64,000 nucleotides of DNA from positions 434,001 through 498,000 of the forward strand of contig NZ_CP070479.1 in the NCBI RefSeq assembly GCF_016925555.1. The letters are read 5' to 3'. The number at the start of each line of letters is the position of its first letter. The first letter of the stretch is position 1. A program made the position numbers and the translations under genes. Positions 1-11,865 of this stretch are shown here, in pieces. The notes under the pieces are model-generated. The model was not told the DNA's origin and searched no databases. It worked only from the letters and a program-made list of their open reading frames with translations. The stretch is from Mycoplasma tauri. Lineage in GTDB: Bacteria; Bacillota_I; Bacilli_A; Mycoplasmatales; Metamycoplasmataceae.

Positions 1-127
1 GTTGAGAAATATTAGAGTCAGAAGGGTTACTTTTTTGTGATTCTGTTTCTTTTTTTGATAAATTACATGAAGCAACAAGTGGTATTAATGTTGCTAAAGG
101 CAATAAATGGTAATGTTTTAATTTCAT
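1..127 (-). CDS. Lipoprotein, N-terminal part (runs off the window)
   Basis: The first 42 residues of a surface lipoprotein are visible. The start ATG is at 125-127, preceded by an AGAGGA ribosome binding site. The N-terminus has a charged stretch (MKLKH), a short hydrophobic segment and a lipobox ending in LVASC with Cys at residue 18, so it should be cleaved and lipidated. After the Cys it becomes Ser/Lys/Glu-rich, as in many mycoplasma surface lipoproteins. The rest of the gene lies outside the window, so no function can be given. Confidence 0.8.
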   Translation of the reverse strand, partial: MKLKHYHLLPLATLIPLVASCNLSKKETESQKSNPSDSNISQ

Positions 128-261
128 ATTATTCCTCTTTTTAAAAACGTAATAACATAAGAAATATACCATAACACCATTTTTTTATTATTAATATAAT
201 AATTTGAAAAATAAAAAAATGCTATGAATATAAATAACATCATAACATTTTTAAAAATATA

Positions 262-906
262 TTATTTTGCTTCTACTGTAAATGAGTAAACATTTTTAGA
301 AATTTTCTTTTCTTTGTGATTATATAATCTAAATTTGAATGTATATTTGTTGCCTTCTATATTTGCATACATTCTACTTGAAGTGATTGTTTTATTAGTT
401 TTATTATTTGTATAAAATACATCATCAGCGCTAATAGCTTGATTAATATCATCTATACCTTTTATTTGAAAAAGTTTTGTGCCTTGATATCATTTTTGTG
501 ATCTTTCTCATTTACCATGAAAACTTTTTGAAGAATATGAATATTGAATGAATTTTTTACTATTTTTTTTATCAGTTGCTAAATTATTTACTCAATTTTC
601 ATCTAAAATAGTAACAATTGCATTGTCAACATCTAAAGTTAATGATTCATCTAAACTGAAACCATCTTGCATAGCAACATCTTGTGGTCCAACAAGAACG
701 GCCTTGATAGCTGCTTGTGTTTGGTCAGTTGTTCCAGGAGTAGATGGAGCAGGTGTTTCTTGAGTTTTTCCTGAATCTGATGGTTTTGCTTCAGTTGTTC
801 CTTTTTCAGGTTTCATTTCTTCTTGTTTTCCACAGCTTAATGCAACTAATGGAAATGCTAATGTACTAATAGATAATGTTCCAATGAATAATTTTGATTT
901 TTTCAT
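262..906 (-). CDS. Surface lipoprotein, unknown function
   Basis: A 214-residue lipoprotein. The start at 904-906 is chosen because AAGGA lies 7 bases upstream; the in-frame ATG 21 bases earlier has no such site. The signal peptide ends in a lipobox VALSC (Cys about residue 25), followed by a low-complexity linker rich in Pro, Thr, Glu and Lys to about residue 60. The C-terminal domain (about 65-214) contains five or more strands judged from alternating residues, and several TGA-coded Trp. It shows no family I recognise. It faces the same way as the lipoprotein at the window edge and may share its transcript. Probably exposed on the cell surface. Confidence 0.85.
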
Positions 907-1119
907 ATTAATTCCTTTTTTTGTCAATATATGTATATAATTATTGTTTATGATTATTTTAAAAAAATATATTATTCATGTTTCCAAAATGTAAAAATAT
1001 TAATTTTTTTCCATACTTTTGACATTTAAATAACAAAATAATAAGAAAATACAAATTTTAGTTTACTTATTGAAAAGTTATAAAAAATGCCTAAAAAAAT
1101 AATTTAATTGGTTAACTAA

Positions 1120-2931
1120 CTATCGGTTTTCATTATAGTTATACTTATTTACATAAAACCTGCTAAAAATATTACTTGTTTTATGTTTGTAAATATCATT
1201 ATCTTTTATATGTTTTTTTGTATAAACTTCGCTTAAGTAATTAATAATTAAAATTGTTATTGTTGAAATTCATATATATGCAAACGCTTTACTAATATCC
1301 TTGCCCTTGTCTAAATTCATATATTCATTTATTTTATTTCCAATTGTTAATGAACCGGAAGATAAAGAAGCATATGTTATTGAATTCCTAAAAGCGAGTT
1401 CAAAATATAAAAATGTTCAAGTAATAAGATCATATTTAATTGTTGGTAAAATATATTTTCAATAAATGTACCAATTACTATAACCTTTTATTTTTAAATT
1501 CATTATTTCATAATCATCAATATTATCACTTGCTTCACTCATTTGCTTAATTAGTGACGAAGATGCATGGATACTAGAAATAAGGATAAGAAGTGTAAAA
1601 TCTGATTTAACAATTGGGCTAAAAATTTTAAAAATAATTATTATTGGAATTATTCTAGATATAGCTATTAAGGATCTAATTGATACATATTTATAATTTT
1701 TATTTATTTTTGAATTACTAAAATAAAGAATAATCAATAATAAAATTAAAGAAAATAAAACAAACATTAATGAATAAACAAGGGATTGCAAAATCATTAA
1801 TATAGGATTATCAGCAACATTAAATGAAGTAATATTAAATACACTAAAATCGGCATTAAATAGCTGTTTTATAAATGTTTTAATATATTCAACATTTTTA
1901 ATTTCATTATTATTTAAAGCAATTATAACTATTGAAAAAATTGAAATAGTCACAGCTGCAAAAATTTTTATTCAAAACTTATAGTTAATGTGATTAGCTA
2001 GTTTTTTATACTTATAATTACCAGTTAACTTGTGATCTTTCAAAAGCTTTGTTGTATCTTCTAGAAAATATTTTTTTATTAAAAATGAAAATATTTCAAG
2101 CAAAATTATAAAACTCAAAAGCACAAAAACTGGTATTCCTAATTCAGATCATTGTCTCTTATTTGCACCAGTTCCATGAGTTATCAATTGTCCTATACCA
2201 ACTATGCCTAAAGTAGATAAAATTGTATTTCATTTTATATTTGATTCCAATGAATAAAAACCTAAGTTAATAAATCTATTTATTACTCTAGGTCAAACTT
2301 GAGTAATAAAAGCTCTAGAAGGTGAAAGCCCATGATAAATAGCTATTTTATAAGGCGTTAAATCCATATTATTCAAAATATCAGAAAAATATTTATGTAA
2401 TCATAGCCAAGAAAAAAATAAAAATATAAAAGTTAATGTAGCATGACTGTGATAAACATTGATAAAATAGTTAATAAAAACTAATTCTGGTATTGCTCTA
2501 ATAAACAAAATAAAGTTTCTACTTATAAAACTTCAATACTTATTTGTGAATCTTTTTGAAGTACCAAAAGCAGTTATGTTAGCAAAAACAAAACCAATAA
2601 AAGTTCCAGCCATAGCATATTTAACAGTTTCTCATAAATATTCAAAACTTATTTTTCATAATCATTCATTATTTTTTCCAAATAAAGTGCTTTTATATGA
2701 AAATGAAAAAAAGTTTTTTAAATTTTCCGAAAAGACTTGTAAACCAAACTTATTAGGCATAAAGTTCAATCATGTGAAAGAGTAAATAATCAATGCTATT
2801 ATTAAAAATCAAATCAAGTGTATAACAAAGGGCTTATATTTTTTATTTGAAAGACGCTGCTTTTTATCTTCAATTTGATAAGTAAACAAATTTTTTTTGA
2901 TTTTTACGCGTCAAGAACTATTTGTTTTAAT
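1120..2931 (-). CDS. ABC transporter permease, p69/PhnE-type, fused two-domain form
   Basis: The membrane component of the transporter encoded with the two genes upstream. At about 600 residues it is about twice the length of a single PhnE-type permease and holds two permease halves. The first has the cytoplasmic coupling motif RAIPELVF (about 2485-2505). The second half ends near 1120, with a matching region around RSLIAISRIIP. About 12 hydrophobic segments are visible. Many Trp are TGA-coded, so it appears fragmented under the standard code. The start is uncertain: an ATT codon at 2929-2931 has AAGGA 6 bases upstream and overlaps the ATPase gene by 28 bases; a TTG at 2887-2889 is the alternative but has no ribosome binding site. 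Order and type match the p37-p29-p69 operon of M. hyorhinis. Confidence 0.8.
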
Positions 2932-3653
2932 ATTTCATCCTTAGTGATTTTACCTTTATTATACATTTGCATTTTTTTGTTACTTACAACAATTATTTTG
3001 TCAAATAATTCAAGTGATAAATCTAAATTATGCATTATAGCAATTATTGTTACATTATTATTTACACTTATTTCTTTCAATAATTTAAATACTTCAACAG
3101 AAGTTTGTTCATCAAGACTACTTGTTGGTTCATCAGCAAGAATCAATTTTGAATTATTCACTAATATTTTAGCAATTTCAACTCTTTGAGCTTCCCCACC
3201 ACTTAGTTCATCAACACGAGTAAAACATTTTCTTAAAATTCCTAAATTATCAAGTTGTTTAAATATATTCTCTTTTTGCTTTTTGGTCAAAATATAAAAA
3301 AGTTTATAAAATCAATTCTTATATTTATTTATTGAACGTGTAATATTTGAATAAACATTTTCTGTTGGAATTAAAAGGGGTTTTTGTGTTAAAAAACCTA
3401 TTTTTCCCAAAATACTTTTTCATTCTTTTTTGCTTATTTTATAAATATTTTGGCCAAATATTTCTATTGTTCCTGATTCTATATCTAACGATTTAACTAA
3501 TGATCTAAATAAAGTAGTTTTACCAACACCACTTTTACCTACAATTGCTATAAAATCGCCTTCATTTATTTGACAATTAACATTGTCTAAAATATTTTCA
3601 TTAGTTTCATCATATTTTATTGTTACGTTTTTTATATTTACCACTGGCTTCAT
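2904..3653 (-). CDS. ABC transporter ATP-binding protein, p29-type
   Basis: A 249-residue ATPase subunit, complete and of normal length. Walker A is GKSGVGKT (about residues 36-43), the signature is LSGGEAQR, Walker B is LILADEPTS, and an H-loop His lies in AIMHNLDL. Two TGA-coded Trp fall between Walker A and the signature. It starts 4 bases after the stop of the substrate-binding lipoprotein and overlaps the probable permease start, so the three genes form one operon. It should energise uptake of the ligand bound by the lipoprotein. The riboswitch ahead of the operon suggests thiamine or its phosphates. Confidence 0.93.
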
Positions 3654-3657
3654 ATTT

Positions 3658-4938
3658 TTAATTTACTTTCAATTTTTCTCAAATAGTTTCATCAAGATTT
3701 GTGTCTCTATCAACTGCTGCAGTTTGAAGCTTCAACATTTGAACAAATAAATTTTCATCAATTGGTTTAAACTTATTATAACCTGTATAAGTTCCATACA
3801 AATTTTCTTCTACACTTAAACTACTAATGGCTTTTGCAATTAATTCTGCTTGCTTGCTAGATAAAGAAGTTTTTCCAAGCATAATATCATATGGAGCTGG
3901 ATTTGTCATAGTTAAAACCCTAACTTTTGCATCTGGATCGCTTGGAGTAAAATGTCCATTTGTTCATTGTTCATGTTTTGGTGTTCAATTAAACTCGCCT
4001 TCATCAGTAAAAATAATATTAGTAATTTTTCCAAATTCATTTTTCTTGCCTAGTTGTCAATTTAAATTTTTTGATGCTACAAAATATCCATGTTCATTTT
4101 TACTAAAAATTATTTTTAAATCATCAATTTTTTTTCCAAAATGTCTAGCTAATAGTGCTAATTGATATTTAAATTTTCCACCAGATTCATGGTTTTTATA
4201 AACTATACCGTGTTTAATAAATTCATCAAAATTTTTATTTTCTCAAGCATTAATTATATTTTTTCTAACTTCATCATTTCCAGAAATTATTATTGCTCCA
4301 CGATAAATAGGTATTACTTTATCTTTTTTATAAAAAATTCTATATTTTGAACCATCAAAATCAAACTCATCTTTTTTATTAGTTCAAGTTTTATACTCAC
4401 CATATTTCACCATTTGTGCATTATTCTCAGCTTCGGCATCAAGTCTTAAAGGATCATTTTTTGATCCATCTATGTAAAAGCTTGTTGGATTATTTTGTCA
4501 AACAAAACCTAAAGTATAAGATTGAGCAATCTTTTTAGGTCTAAAATTATGTCCTTCTTGGTATGAACCATTTAAATAATCTAAAATAGTTGAATACGGA
4601 ACAACTGCAATATCAAAATTTTTATTCGACTCAAGATCACTTATAATTATTGATTTATCTTTTACTCCTTGATCTGCAAACTTAAATTTGACAGGCTTAA
4701 ATTTATTAGCTTCTGGATCATTTTTTCTAAATTGCTCAAACTTTTCTTCTAATAACTTTATGAATTTTTTATCTGTGCCATTTTTAAAAAAATTAGGATT
4801 TGTTGAACTGTATCCTATTACTATTTCATCATCTCATTCCTCATTTGAATAATTTGTACATGAAATAGATGTTAATATTGGAGCAACTGTTAAGGCTCCA
4901 AAGAACATAAAATTTCTCGTTTTTTTAATTTTAAACAT
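3658..4938 (-). CDS. Substrate-binding lipoprotein, p37/Cypl-type (probable thiamine/TPP binding)
   Basis: A 426-residue extracytoplasmic binding protein. The start at 4936-4938 lies 8 bases after AAGGAG. The signal peptide has a hydrophobic core and a lipobox TSISC (Cys about residue 24). The mature part begins with a strand EIVIGYSST and continues as a two-lobe periplasmic-binding fold rich in aromatic residues. Gene order and length match the p37 protein of M. hyorhinis, whose family is described as binding thiamine pyrophosphate. The TPP riboswitch immediately upstream independently supports this ligand. I infer import of thiamine or TPP rather than phosphonate, which older annotation of the family suggested. 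Confidence 0.88.
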
Positions 4939-4940
4939 AT

Positions 4941-4971
4941 AAAAATCTCCTTATTTTACAGGGAGATTTTT
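4941..4971 (-). promoter_or_regulatory. Shine-Dalgarno-sequestering hairpin (riboswitch expression platform)
   Basis: A perfect 10-bp stem (4962-4971 with 4941-4950) and an 11-base loop just before the lipoprotein start. The downstream arm contains GGAG of the AAGGAG ribosome binding site, so folding would hide it. Seven bases at 4957-4963 (CCCTGTA in the mRNA) are complementary to TACAGGG at 5047-5053 in the aptamer, giving a competing helix that would free the site. The run of U on the 3' side means early transcription termination is a second possibility. Confidence 0.75.
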
Positions 4972-4972
4972 G

Positions 4973-5058
4973 AACATACATTTATTTTTGCTACGCTAGC
5001 ATTATCTAGATCAGCTTATAGGTATATTCTCAGCCATTAGTAGGCACCCTGTATAGTT
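4973..5058 (-). promoter_or_regulatory. TPP riboswitch aptamer (THI box)
   Basis: Read on the minus strand this has the conserved blocks of the TPP aptamer in the right order: AGGGTGCC, then GGCTGAGA, a short ACC segment, CTGATCTAGATAATGCTAG and GCGTAG. P3 is short. An outer P1 stem can form between 5050-5058 and 4973-4980 with one bulged base. It lies directly ahead of the p37-type operon in the correct orientation. By family knowledge, bound TPP should lower expression. An AT-rich promoter region lies at about 5059-5100. Confidence 0.92.
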
Positions 5059-5203
5059 TAATTCTATATATTTTTAGAAAGATTTTAAAAAAAGTGAATG
5101 AAAATGTGTTTATATTCAATATAAAATTTGTAAATTATCATATAATTATTAAAATTATTAAATACTTATAATTAAGAATAAATAATGGAAGCTAGGAGCA
5201 TTT

Positions 5204-6919
5204 ATGAAAAGATTAAATTGTACTTATGAAGTAAAAAAAGATAAAGAATTTCCTTGATTATTAAAGCACCCAAAAGTAAAAAATGGGCTTGCAAAATTTA
5301 AAAACAGAAATGATGCATTAGAATGATACATGTTATTACATTTTGAAACAGCAATTTGATTCCAAGATGATAAAAGAATTTTTGCAGGTCAATTAACTAT
5401 TGATTCAGAAGATGATAAATGATACTACTATGTTAAAACAGCTAGTTTTGATGGTGATGCTACATATGAAGGTATTTGTAGTCAACTAGGAATAAATCCT
5501 TTTAACTTCAAACGTGATCCTGAATATGCTAGAAAAAGAGGAAATGAAATAGTTGAAGGCAGAGATTTTATTCTTATTTCAGATCCATACACATATTTCC
5601 CTGAAAATCTTGAAATAACAAAAAGAACACAAAAAGATGTAATTGATGTTGAATCTATTAGACTTCAATTCCAAAAACAATATGAAATTTTAATGAATCA
5701 AATGCATGAAAATAACAAAATAGCAGATGAAGAATTAGAATTATTGAAAGCTGAATTAGCTAAAAAAGACATTAGATTTGAAGAACTTGCAAATAAATTA
5801 GAATTACTTAAACAATCTAAACCAACACTACAAGGTGTAGAATATGTTCAATTTTCTGAACTTGCAGACAATGACACTGTTGGGGCATTAGCTTTATATA
5901 TTGAAAAAATTAAGAAAATCATTGAAAAAATAAATGATAATCCATCTAGTGTTGAAAGTGTAGAAAAAATCAAAGAAAACATACGCAATTTTGAATCTGC
6001 ATTAATTGCAAAAAAATCATCAATTAAAGATGAAAAAACTCAAAAAATTATTGAAAAACTTCATAATGAATTTTCAGTCGTTTTAACAGAACTACTTGAA
6101 AAAATAAAAATTAACAGCGAACTTGAAAATTCATATCAAAATCAAGTTTTTTATACGAACGAAAACAATAAATTAGTTCCTGTTGATTGAGAATTATCAT
6201 TTGTTTTAGTCGATCTTAAACATGTAGGCTTTGTTTCTTACGAAAATTACCACTACTCAATTCCTTATCTTGCTATTAGATCTAAATATTCTGTAACTCT
6301 TGTAGATAATTCTGACAGTACTCAAACAATGTTCATCCCTAGTGTTAATGTGCCTATGGAAGAACAAAAAATGGAACAACATCATGAGGAAGAAAAAGAA
6401 GATGTTGCTGAATTTAGTGAAATTGAATCTCATGTTGTAGAAGAAGAAAAAGAGGAAGAAAAAGAAGATGTTGCTGAATTTAGTGAAATTGAATCTGATG
6501 TTGTAGAAGAAGAAAAAGAAGAAACTCTTGTTGAAGAACCAGCAACTACTCACAATAATGAATTAGAAGCTAATGATGAGCCAGCACCAATTGATTATGC
6601 TTCTGGGGCAGCTGTTGTTAACAATTCAATGACTGAATATAACTTTGATAATGAAAATCAAGAATGAACTTCAGAAAATAATGAACACATTATGTCTAAT
6701 AATGATATTGTAAGTGATGCATCAATTAATGATCAAAATACTCTTGAAAACCAAAATATTTCAGAATCATCAAAAGAAATAACTGAAAGAAAATCAAGCG
6801 TTTTATACAATATAGCTATAACACTTTTATCAGTAATAATTGTTGCTATTATCGTTATAGCAGGTTTAGCAATAGCTGACATAGCATCAGATTCATTCAA
6901 CATTTTTAAAGGAATCTAA
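5204..6919 (+). CDS. Tail-anchored acidic-repeat protein, unknown
   Basis: A 571-residue protein with AGGAG ahead of the ATG. It has no signal peptide. Residues 1-150 form an aromatic-rich globular region; about 155-210 and 240-320 look like coiled coil (heptad-like Leu/Glu/Lys). Residues 395-438 are two near-identical 22-residue acidic repeats. The C-terminus (about 532-571) is one strong transmembrane helix with only a few residues after it. The layout predicts a cytoplasmic protein anchored in the membrane by its tail. No family recognised. A scaffold or cytoskeletal role is conceivable but not shown. It is a single-gene unit closed by a terminator. Confidence 0.85.
6386..6517 (+). repeat. 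Two tandem 66-bp repeats inside a coding region
   Basis: Copies at 6386-6451 and 6452-6517 differ at about one base in 66 (a C/G change giving His or Asp). They encode the acidic block containing DVAEFSEIES. Such near-identity suggests a recent duplication and possible length variation between strains. Confidence 0.9.
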
Positions 6920-6927
6920 TAAAAACG

Positions 6928-6966
6928 AATTAGCAATAAAAACATAGTAATTTATTGCTAATTTTC
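6928..6966 (+). terminator. Rho-independent terminator
   Basis: A 13-bp perfect inverted repeat (6928-6940 with 6951-6963) followed by T residues, 9 bases after the stop of the tail-anchored protein gene. Confidence 0.85.
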
Positions 6967-7004
6967 TAATAAAAGAATTTAACGAATTTTCTAAAGAGGC
7001 AAAA

Positions 7005-8378
7005 ATGCATAATAAAGATAAGAATATGACAACAATTATCAACCATCTCAAAAACACTGGTTTTGTTTTTCAAGGAAGCGAAATTTATGGTGGACTTGCA
7101 AACACATGAGATTATGGTCCTCTTGGTTCTTTTTTGAAAGAAAATATTAAAAATGAATGAAAAAAATGATTTATTTTGTCACAACACAATAATTTTTTAA
7201 TTGATTCAAAAATTTTGATGAACCCACAAGTTTGAATAACTTCTGGACATGTGTCGAATTTTAATGATCCGCTAATTGAAAATAAAACAAATGGAAAAAG
7301 ATATAGAGCTGACAAAATAATTCAAGAAATTGATCCTAACATTATCCCTGAAAAAATGTCTTTTAATGAAATGCAACAATTTTTAATTGATAATGTTAAA
7401 GAATATGATGGTGCAAAATGTAACTGAAGCACAATTAGAAAATTCAATTTAATGTTTGAAACAATGCAAGGAGTAACAGAAGAATCGAAAAGTTCTATTT
7501 ACTTAAGACCAGAAACTGCTCAAGGAATTTTTGTTAACTTTAAAAATGTTTTAAGAGTTACTAGAGCAAAATTACCCTTTGGTATTGGTCAAATTGGCAA
7601 AAGTTTTCGTAATGAGGTTACCCCAGGAAATTTTATCTTTAGAACTAGAGAATTTGAACAAATGGAGCTCGAATTATTTTGTCACCCTAATCAAAGCAAT
7701 GAAATTTTCGATAAATATTTAGATAAGTGCTATAAATTTGCTCAAAATGTAGGTCTTTCAATCGATCATATGCGTATAAGAGCACACGATAAAGAAGAGT
7801 TAAGTCATTATTCAAGTGCTACTAGTGATATTGAATACTTATTTCCTTTTGGTTGAGGAGAATTATTAGGTGTTGCAAATCGTGGTGATTATGATTTATC
7901 TTCTCATATGAAAGCAACTGGCGAAAGTTTAGAATACTTTGATCCAATCACAAATGAAAAACTTATTCCGCATGTTATAGAACCGTCAATAGGGTTAGAT
8001 AGATTAATGCTAGCAGCTTTAATTGACGCTTATGATGAAGAAATGGTTTCTGAAAATGACACAAGAGTTGTTCTACGCTTACCTAATCGCATTGCTCCAC
8101 ATAAATTTGCAATCTTGCCATTAGTAAAAAAATTAAATGAAAAAGCAAATGAAATTTATGACCAATTATTAATGCTTGAAATTTCATGTACTTATGATGA
8201 ATCTGGTTCCATAGGAAAAAGATATCGCCGTCAAGATGCCATTGGAACTCCATATTGTATAACTATTGATTTTGAAACACTTGAGGATAATTCAGTAACC
8301 ATTAGAGATAGGGATTCAATGGAACAAAAAAGAATTAAAATATCTGAACTTTATTCATTAGCTAAAGAATTAAAATAA
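7005..8378 (+). CDS. glyS: Glycine--tRNA ligase, class II, single-chain type
   Basis: Charges tRNA-Gly in the cytoplasm. It is 457 residues, the single-chain dimeric type found in mollicutes rather than the two-gene alpha/beta form. Visible hallmarks are [12 protein letters not shown]-like motif near residue 20 ([12 protein letters not shown]), YLRPETAQG (motif 2 region, about residue 166), [21 protein letters not shown], and motif 3 EPSIGLDR near residue 330. AAAGAGG precedes the ATG. The next gene, dnaG, follows after 20 bases, and the run glyS-dnaG-rpoD-Nif3-like is probably one operon. Confidence 0.96.
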
Positions 8379-8398
8379 CTAAGGAGAACATCAACAAT

Positions 8399-10336
8399 AT
8401 GAAACTAGACAAACAAACTATTGACAATATTGTTTCATCAAACGACATTGTTGATGTTTTGAGAGACTTTATTGAATTGTATAAAAAAGGCAATTCATAT
8501 GTTTCTTTATGTCCGTTTCACGAAGATACAAATCCTTCAATGAGTGTTGATTCTCGTAAACAAATATTTAAGTGTTTTGTATGCAACACTGGTGGAAATT
8601 GTTTAAAATTCTTAAAATTATTTAAAAAATGAAATCATATAGAATCTCTTAAATATTTAGCTAATAAATCTGGAATATTTTTTGATGAATCAAAATATAA
8701 GATCCAAATTGAAAATGAAAAACCGCTTAATGAATTTGACCAGAAAGTCTATGAAATAATAGAAAGAGCAAATTCATTTTATAAATCAGAACTTTTTAAA
8801 TCATTAAATGCCAATGTAAAAAATTTTTTATCTAAAAGAAATCTAACATACTCAAATTGTCAGGAATTTGATATAGGTTATGCTCCTTATAATCGTTTCT
8901 TAGAAATTTTTAAAGACGATTTAGAAAATAATATAACTGCATTACTTGTATCATCATTAATAACAGTAAATAAGGAAGTTTTTTTTAAAAACAGAATAAC
9001 TTTTGCAATTAGAGATGAAAAAAATAAAGTAGTAGCATTTAGTGCTCGTGCACTAGATGACTCAAAACCAAAATACATCAATAGCTCAGAAAGCAATTAT
9101 TTTAAAAAATCTGAAATTTTATATAACCTAAACAAAGTTTTTGAACTTGAAAACAATGATGAAATTATCATAACAGAAGGTTTTTTTGATGTAATTGCTT
9201 TGAATAAAAGTGGTATAAAAAATTCTGTGTGTCTAATGGGGACATCATTATCAAACAGTCATATAAATAAACTAAAAAAATTCAAAAAAATAACTTTATT
9301 TTTGGATGGTGATCAACCAGGAATGAATTCAACATATAAAATAATTCGCTCGCTTTTAGCTTCTAACTATAAAAACATTTATGTTGTTAACAACAAAATG
9401 AATAACGACCCTGATGAAATATTGCAAAAATTTGGCAAAGAAAAAATATTAAATCTATTAAGTGATTCAGCTCCATATATTCACTTTATTTATGACTACT
9501 TGCGTAAATTACATGGTCTATATGACGGAATTAAAAATATAATTCCTTCTGATGGACAATTTGAAAAATTTGGCTCAGAATTTTATCCATTTTGAAAATC
9601 TCTTAATCATGATTTGGCAAATGCAATAAATCAAAAAATCAAAACTGAACATAATAAAGATATGTCTATGGTTGTTAATAAAAATACTTATTTATTTGTT
9701 GATCACTATAAAACAGACGAATTAATAAATAATGATTCTAAATTTTATGAATGAGATGATTATTTGCCTTATGATAATTCATATTTTGATCACCATGTTA
9801 GTACACAGACTTTTGAATCAGAAAATAAATATAAAAAAAATAAGCCATTTCTTAATTCATCAGTATCAAAACCTAAAACCCAAAATTGAATAGAAAAAAT
9901 GTTTGTTTTAATAGCAAAGTTCCCTAATTTAGCAAAACTTTTTAAAACAAATAATATAAATGAGCCAATTAGCAAAATTGCAATAAATGATTGTGACAAA
10001 AATACACAAGATTTATATGAATATGTAATTGAAAATTCAAAAATTGAAACATCTAAAATACTTGAATATTATGAAAAATATAATCAAAATGGAAAAACCA
10101 ATTTTATTGATTCAATAGGTTTTAATTTTTTAGATAACTCAAAAGCAGAAACAGACTTTAATGAAATTTACCAAAGAGCCTATATTGAAAGTGTAAACGC
10201 AGAAAATTACCACATTTCAAAAATAATAAAAGATAAAATGTCTGCACATAAATTAAAAGAAGAATTGCTTGAAGTGCAAAGAAAAAAAATAATAAAAAGA
10301 AATAGAAAATCATATGAAGGGGGAAATAATGAGTAA
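8399..10336 (+). CDS. dnaG: DNA primase
   Basis: Makes RNA primers for replication. It has 645 residues. The N-terminal zinc ribbon is visible as CPFHED plus KCFVCN (residues about 38-62). The TOPRIM core has ITEGFFDVIAL and LDGDQPGM (acidic residues for metal binding). The C-terminal third, from about residue 400, is Asn/Lys-rich and divergent, as is usual in mollicutes, and should carry helicase contacts. AAGGAG lies 12 bases before the ATG. The stop codon overlaps the rpoD start region by 8 bases, the classical primase-sigma pairing. Confidence 0.95.
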
Positions 10337-11864
10337 AAAATCTGAACTTAAAGGATTTATTAAAATAATAAAAGGACACTTAAAAGAAACAAAAAAACAA
10401 AGTTTTACACAAGGTGAAGTTTATGAATATTTAGACTCAATAAACATAGAAGTTCCAGATGAAGACATGGATACTATGTTTGAATTATTACTTGATGATG
10501 GAATTTTATCACAAGAAATGGATGAAGGTGATGATATTTATGTCGATGAAGATGATATTTTAGATGAAATTGATGATAGCATTGATAAAACTTCTTCAGA
10601 TAAGAAAAAGAATTCTAATTTGGATGATAATTTTGAAGATTTTCCAAAATCTGATGCTCCTGAATATGATGAAGATCTTGAGGATGATTCAGACTATTCA
10701 TCAACATTTGAATTAAAAAATAATTTTTCAGATATACAATATGATGAAGAAACTGATGAATTTATGATTCAAGATGATGATTATCATGATTCAAGCTATG
10801 ATGACGATGAGGAAGAAGAATTATTAAATAAACAAAAAACAGCTAAAAAAGAACCAGCAAAAAGAGGAAGAAAACCTAAATCTGAAAAAATTTTAAGCGA
10901 AGATTTGCTTGAACTTGAAGATTTTTCAACAGATGAAATTGATCTTTCTAGCGACTCTAATGTTAAGGATGAAGATTTAAAAAATAAACTTACAGAAACT
11001 AATGACATTGTTAAATGATACATGCGTTGAATTGGTAAATATGGAAAACTGCTTACGCCTGAAGAAGAAGTAGCTTTAGCATATGAAATGGATAAAGGTG
11101 GATTTAGAGGTAAGAGAGCTAGAGATAAATTAATCAAAAGAAACTTACGTCTAGTTATAAATAATGCTAAGAAATACAAAAATAGGGGCTTGAGTTTCAT
11201 AGATTTGATTTCCGAAGGAAACTCAGGAATTATAAAAGCTGTCCAAAAATATAATGTAGGCAAAGGGTTTAAATTCTCAACTTATGCTACATGATGAATT
11301 CGTCAAGCTATAACAAGAGCAGTTGCCGATCAATCTCGTACTATTAGAGTCCCAGTTCATATGGTTGAAACAATTAACAAAATAACAAAAATTGAACGTG
11401 AATTACAACAAGAAACTGGAGAGGATCCAACAGATGAACAAATTGCTGAAAAATATGGCAATGATTTCACAGCTGAAAAAGTTAGAATGATAAGAAAAAT
11501 TAACATTGATCCTATTTCTTTAGATAAACAAATTGGTAAAGAAAACGACTCATCGTTTAGTGATTTTGTTAAAGATGAAAGTGTTGTTAATCCTGTTGAT
11601 TATGCTTCTCATGAAGAATTAGTAGAAAGACTAAATAAAATTCTAAAAGAAACTCTTGATAATGACGAATATGATCTTATTTGCAAGCGTTTTGGTGTTG
11701 GAATAGACGCTAATGGAAATAAATATAAAGTTACTTCATTAGATGAGTTGGCTGCAGAAAGAAATGTTTCAAAAGAAAGAATTCGTCAAATAGAAAACAA
11801 AATTTTAAGAAAACTAAAGAGCAGCCCAGATCGTAGTAGATATCTAAAAGTTTTCATGGAGTAA
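10329..11864 (+). CDS. rpoD: RNA polymerase primary sigma factor
   Basis: The housekeeping sigma factor, 511 residues. The start at 10329 is preferred to the ATG at 10314 because GAAGGGGG lies just upstream. Residues about 1-230 are a poorly conserved, strongly acidic region (runs of Asp and Glu near 50-170) followed by a Lys/Arg patch. Region 2 is plain: [24 protein letters not shown] and FSTYATWWIRQAI (two TGA Trp in the -10-recognition helix). Region 4 ends with the helix-turn-helix [18 protein letters not shown]. It overlaps dnaG by 8 bases; the next gene starts 1 base after its stop. Confidence 0.97.
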
Positions 11865-11865
11865 T

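Noticed and set aside
7005-8378. Apparent internal stops in most genes, as if many frameshifted pseudogenes
   Set aside because: All are TGA at conserved Trp positions (e.g. the WWIRQ helix of RpoD), so UGA codes for Trp.
10796-11263. 155-codon frame antisense to rpoD
   Set aside because: Runs against conserved sigma region 2 and has no homology or ribosome binding site; Ser-rich shadow of acidic codons.
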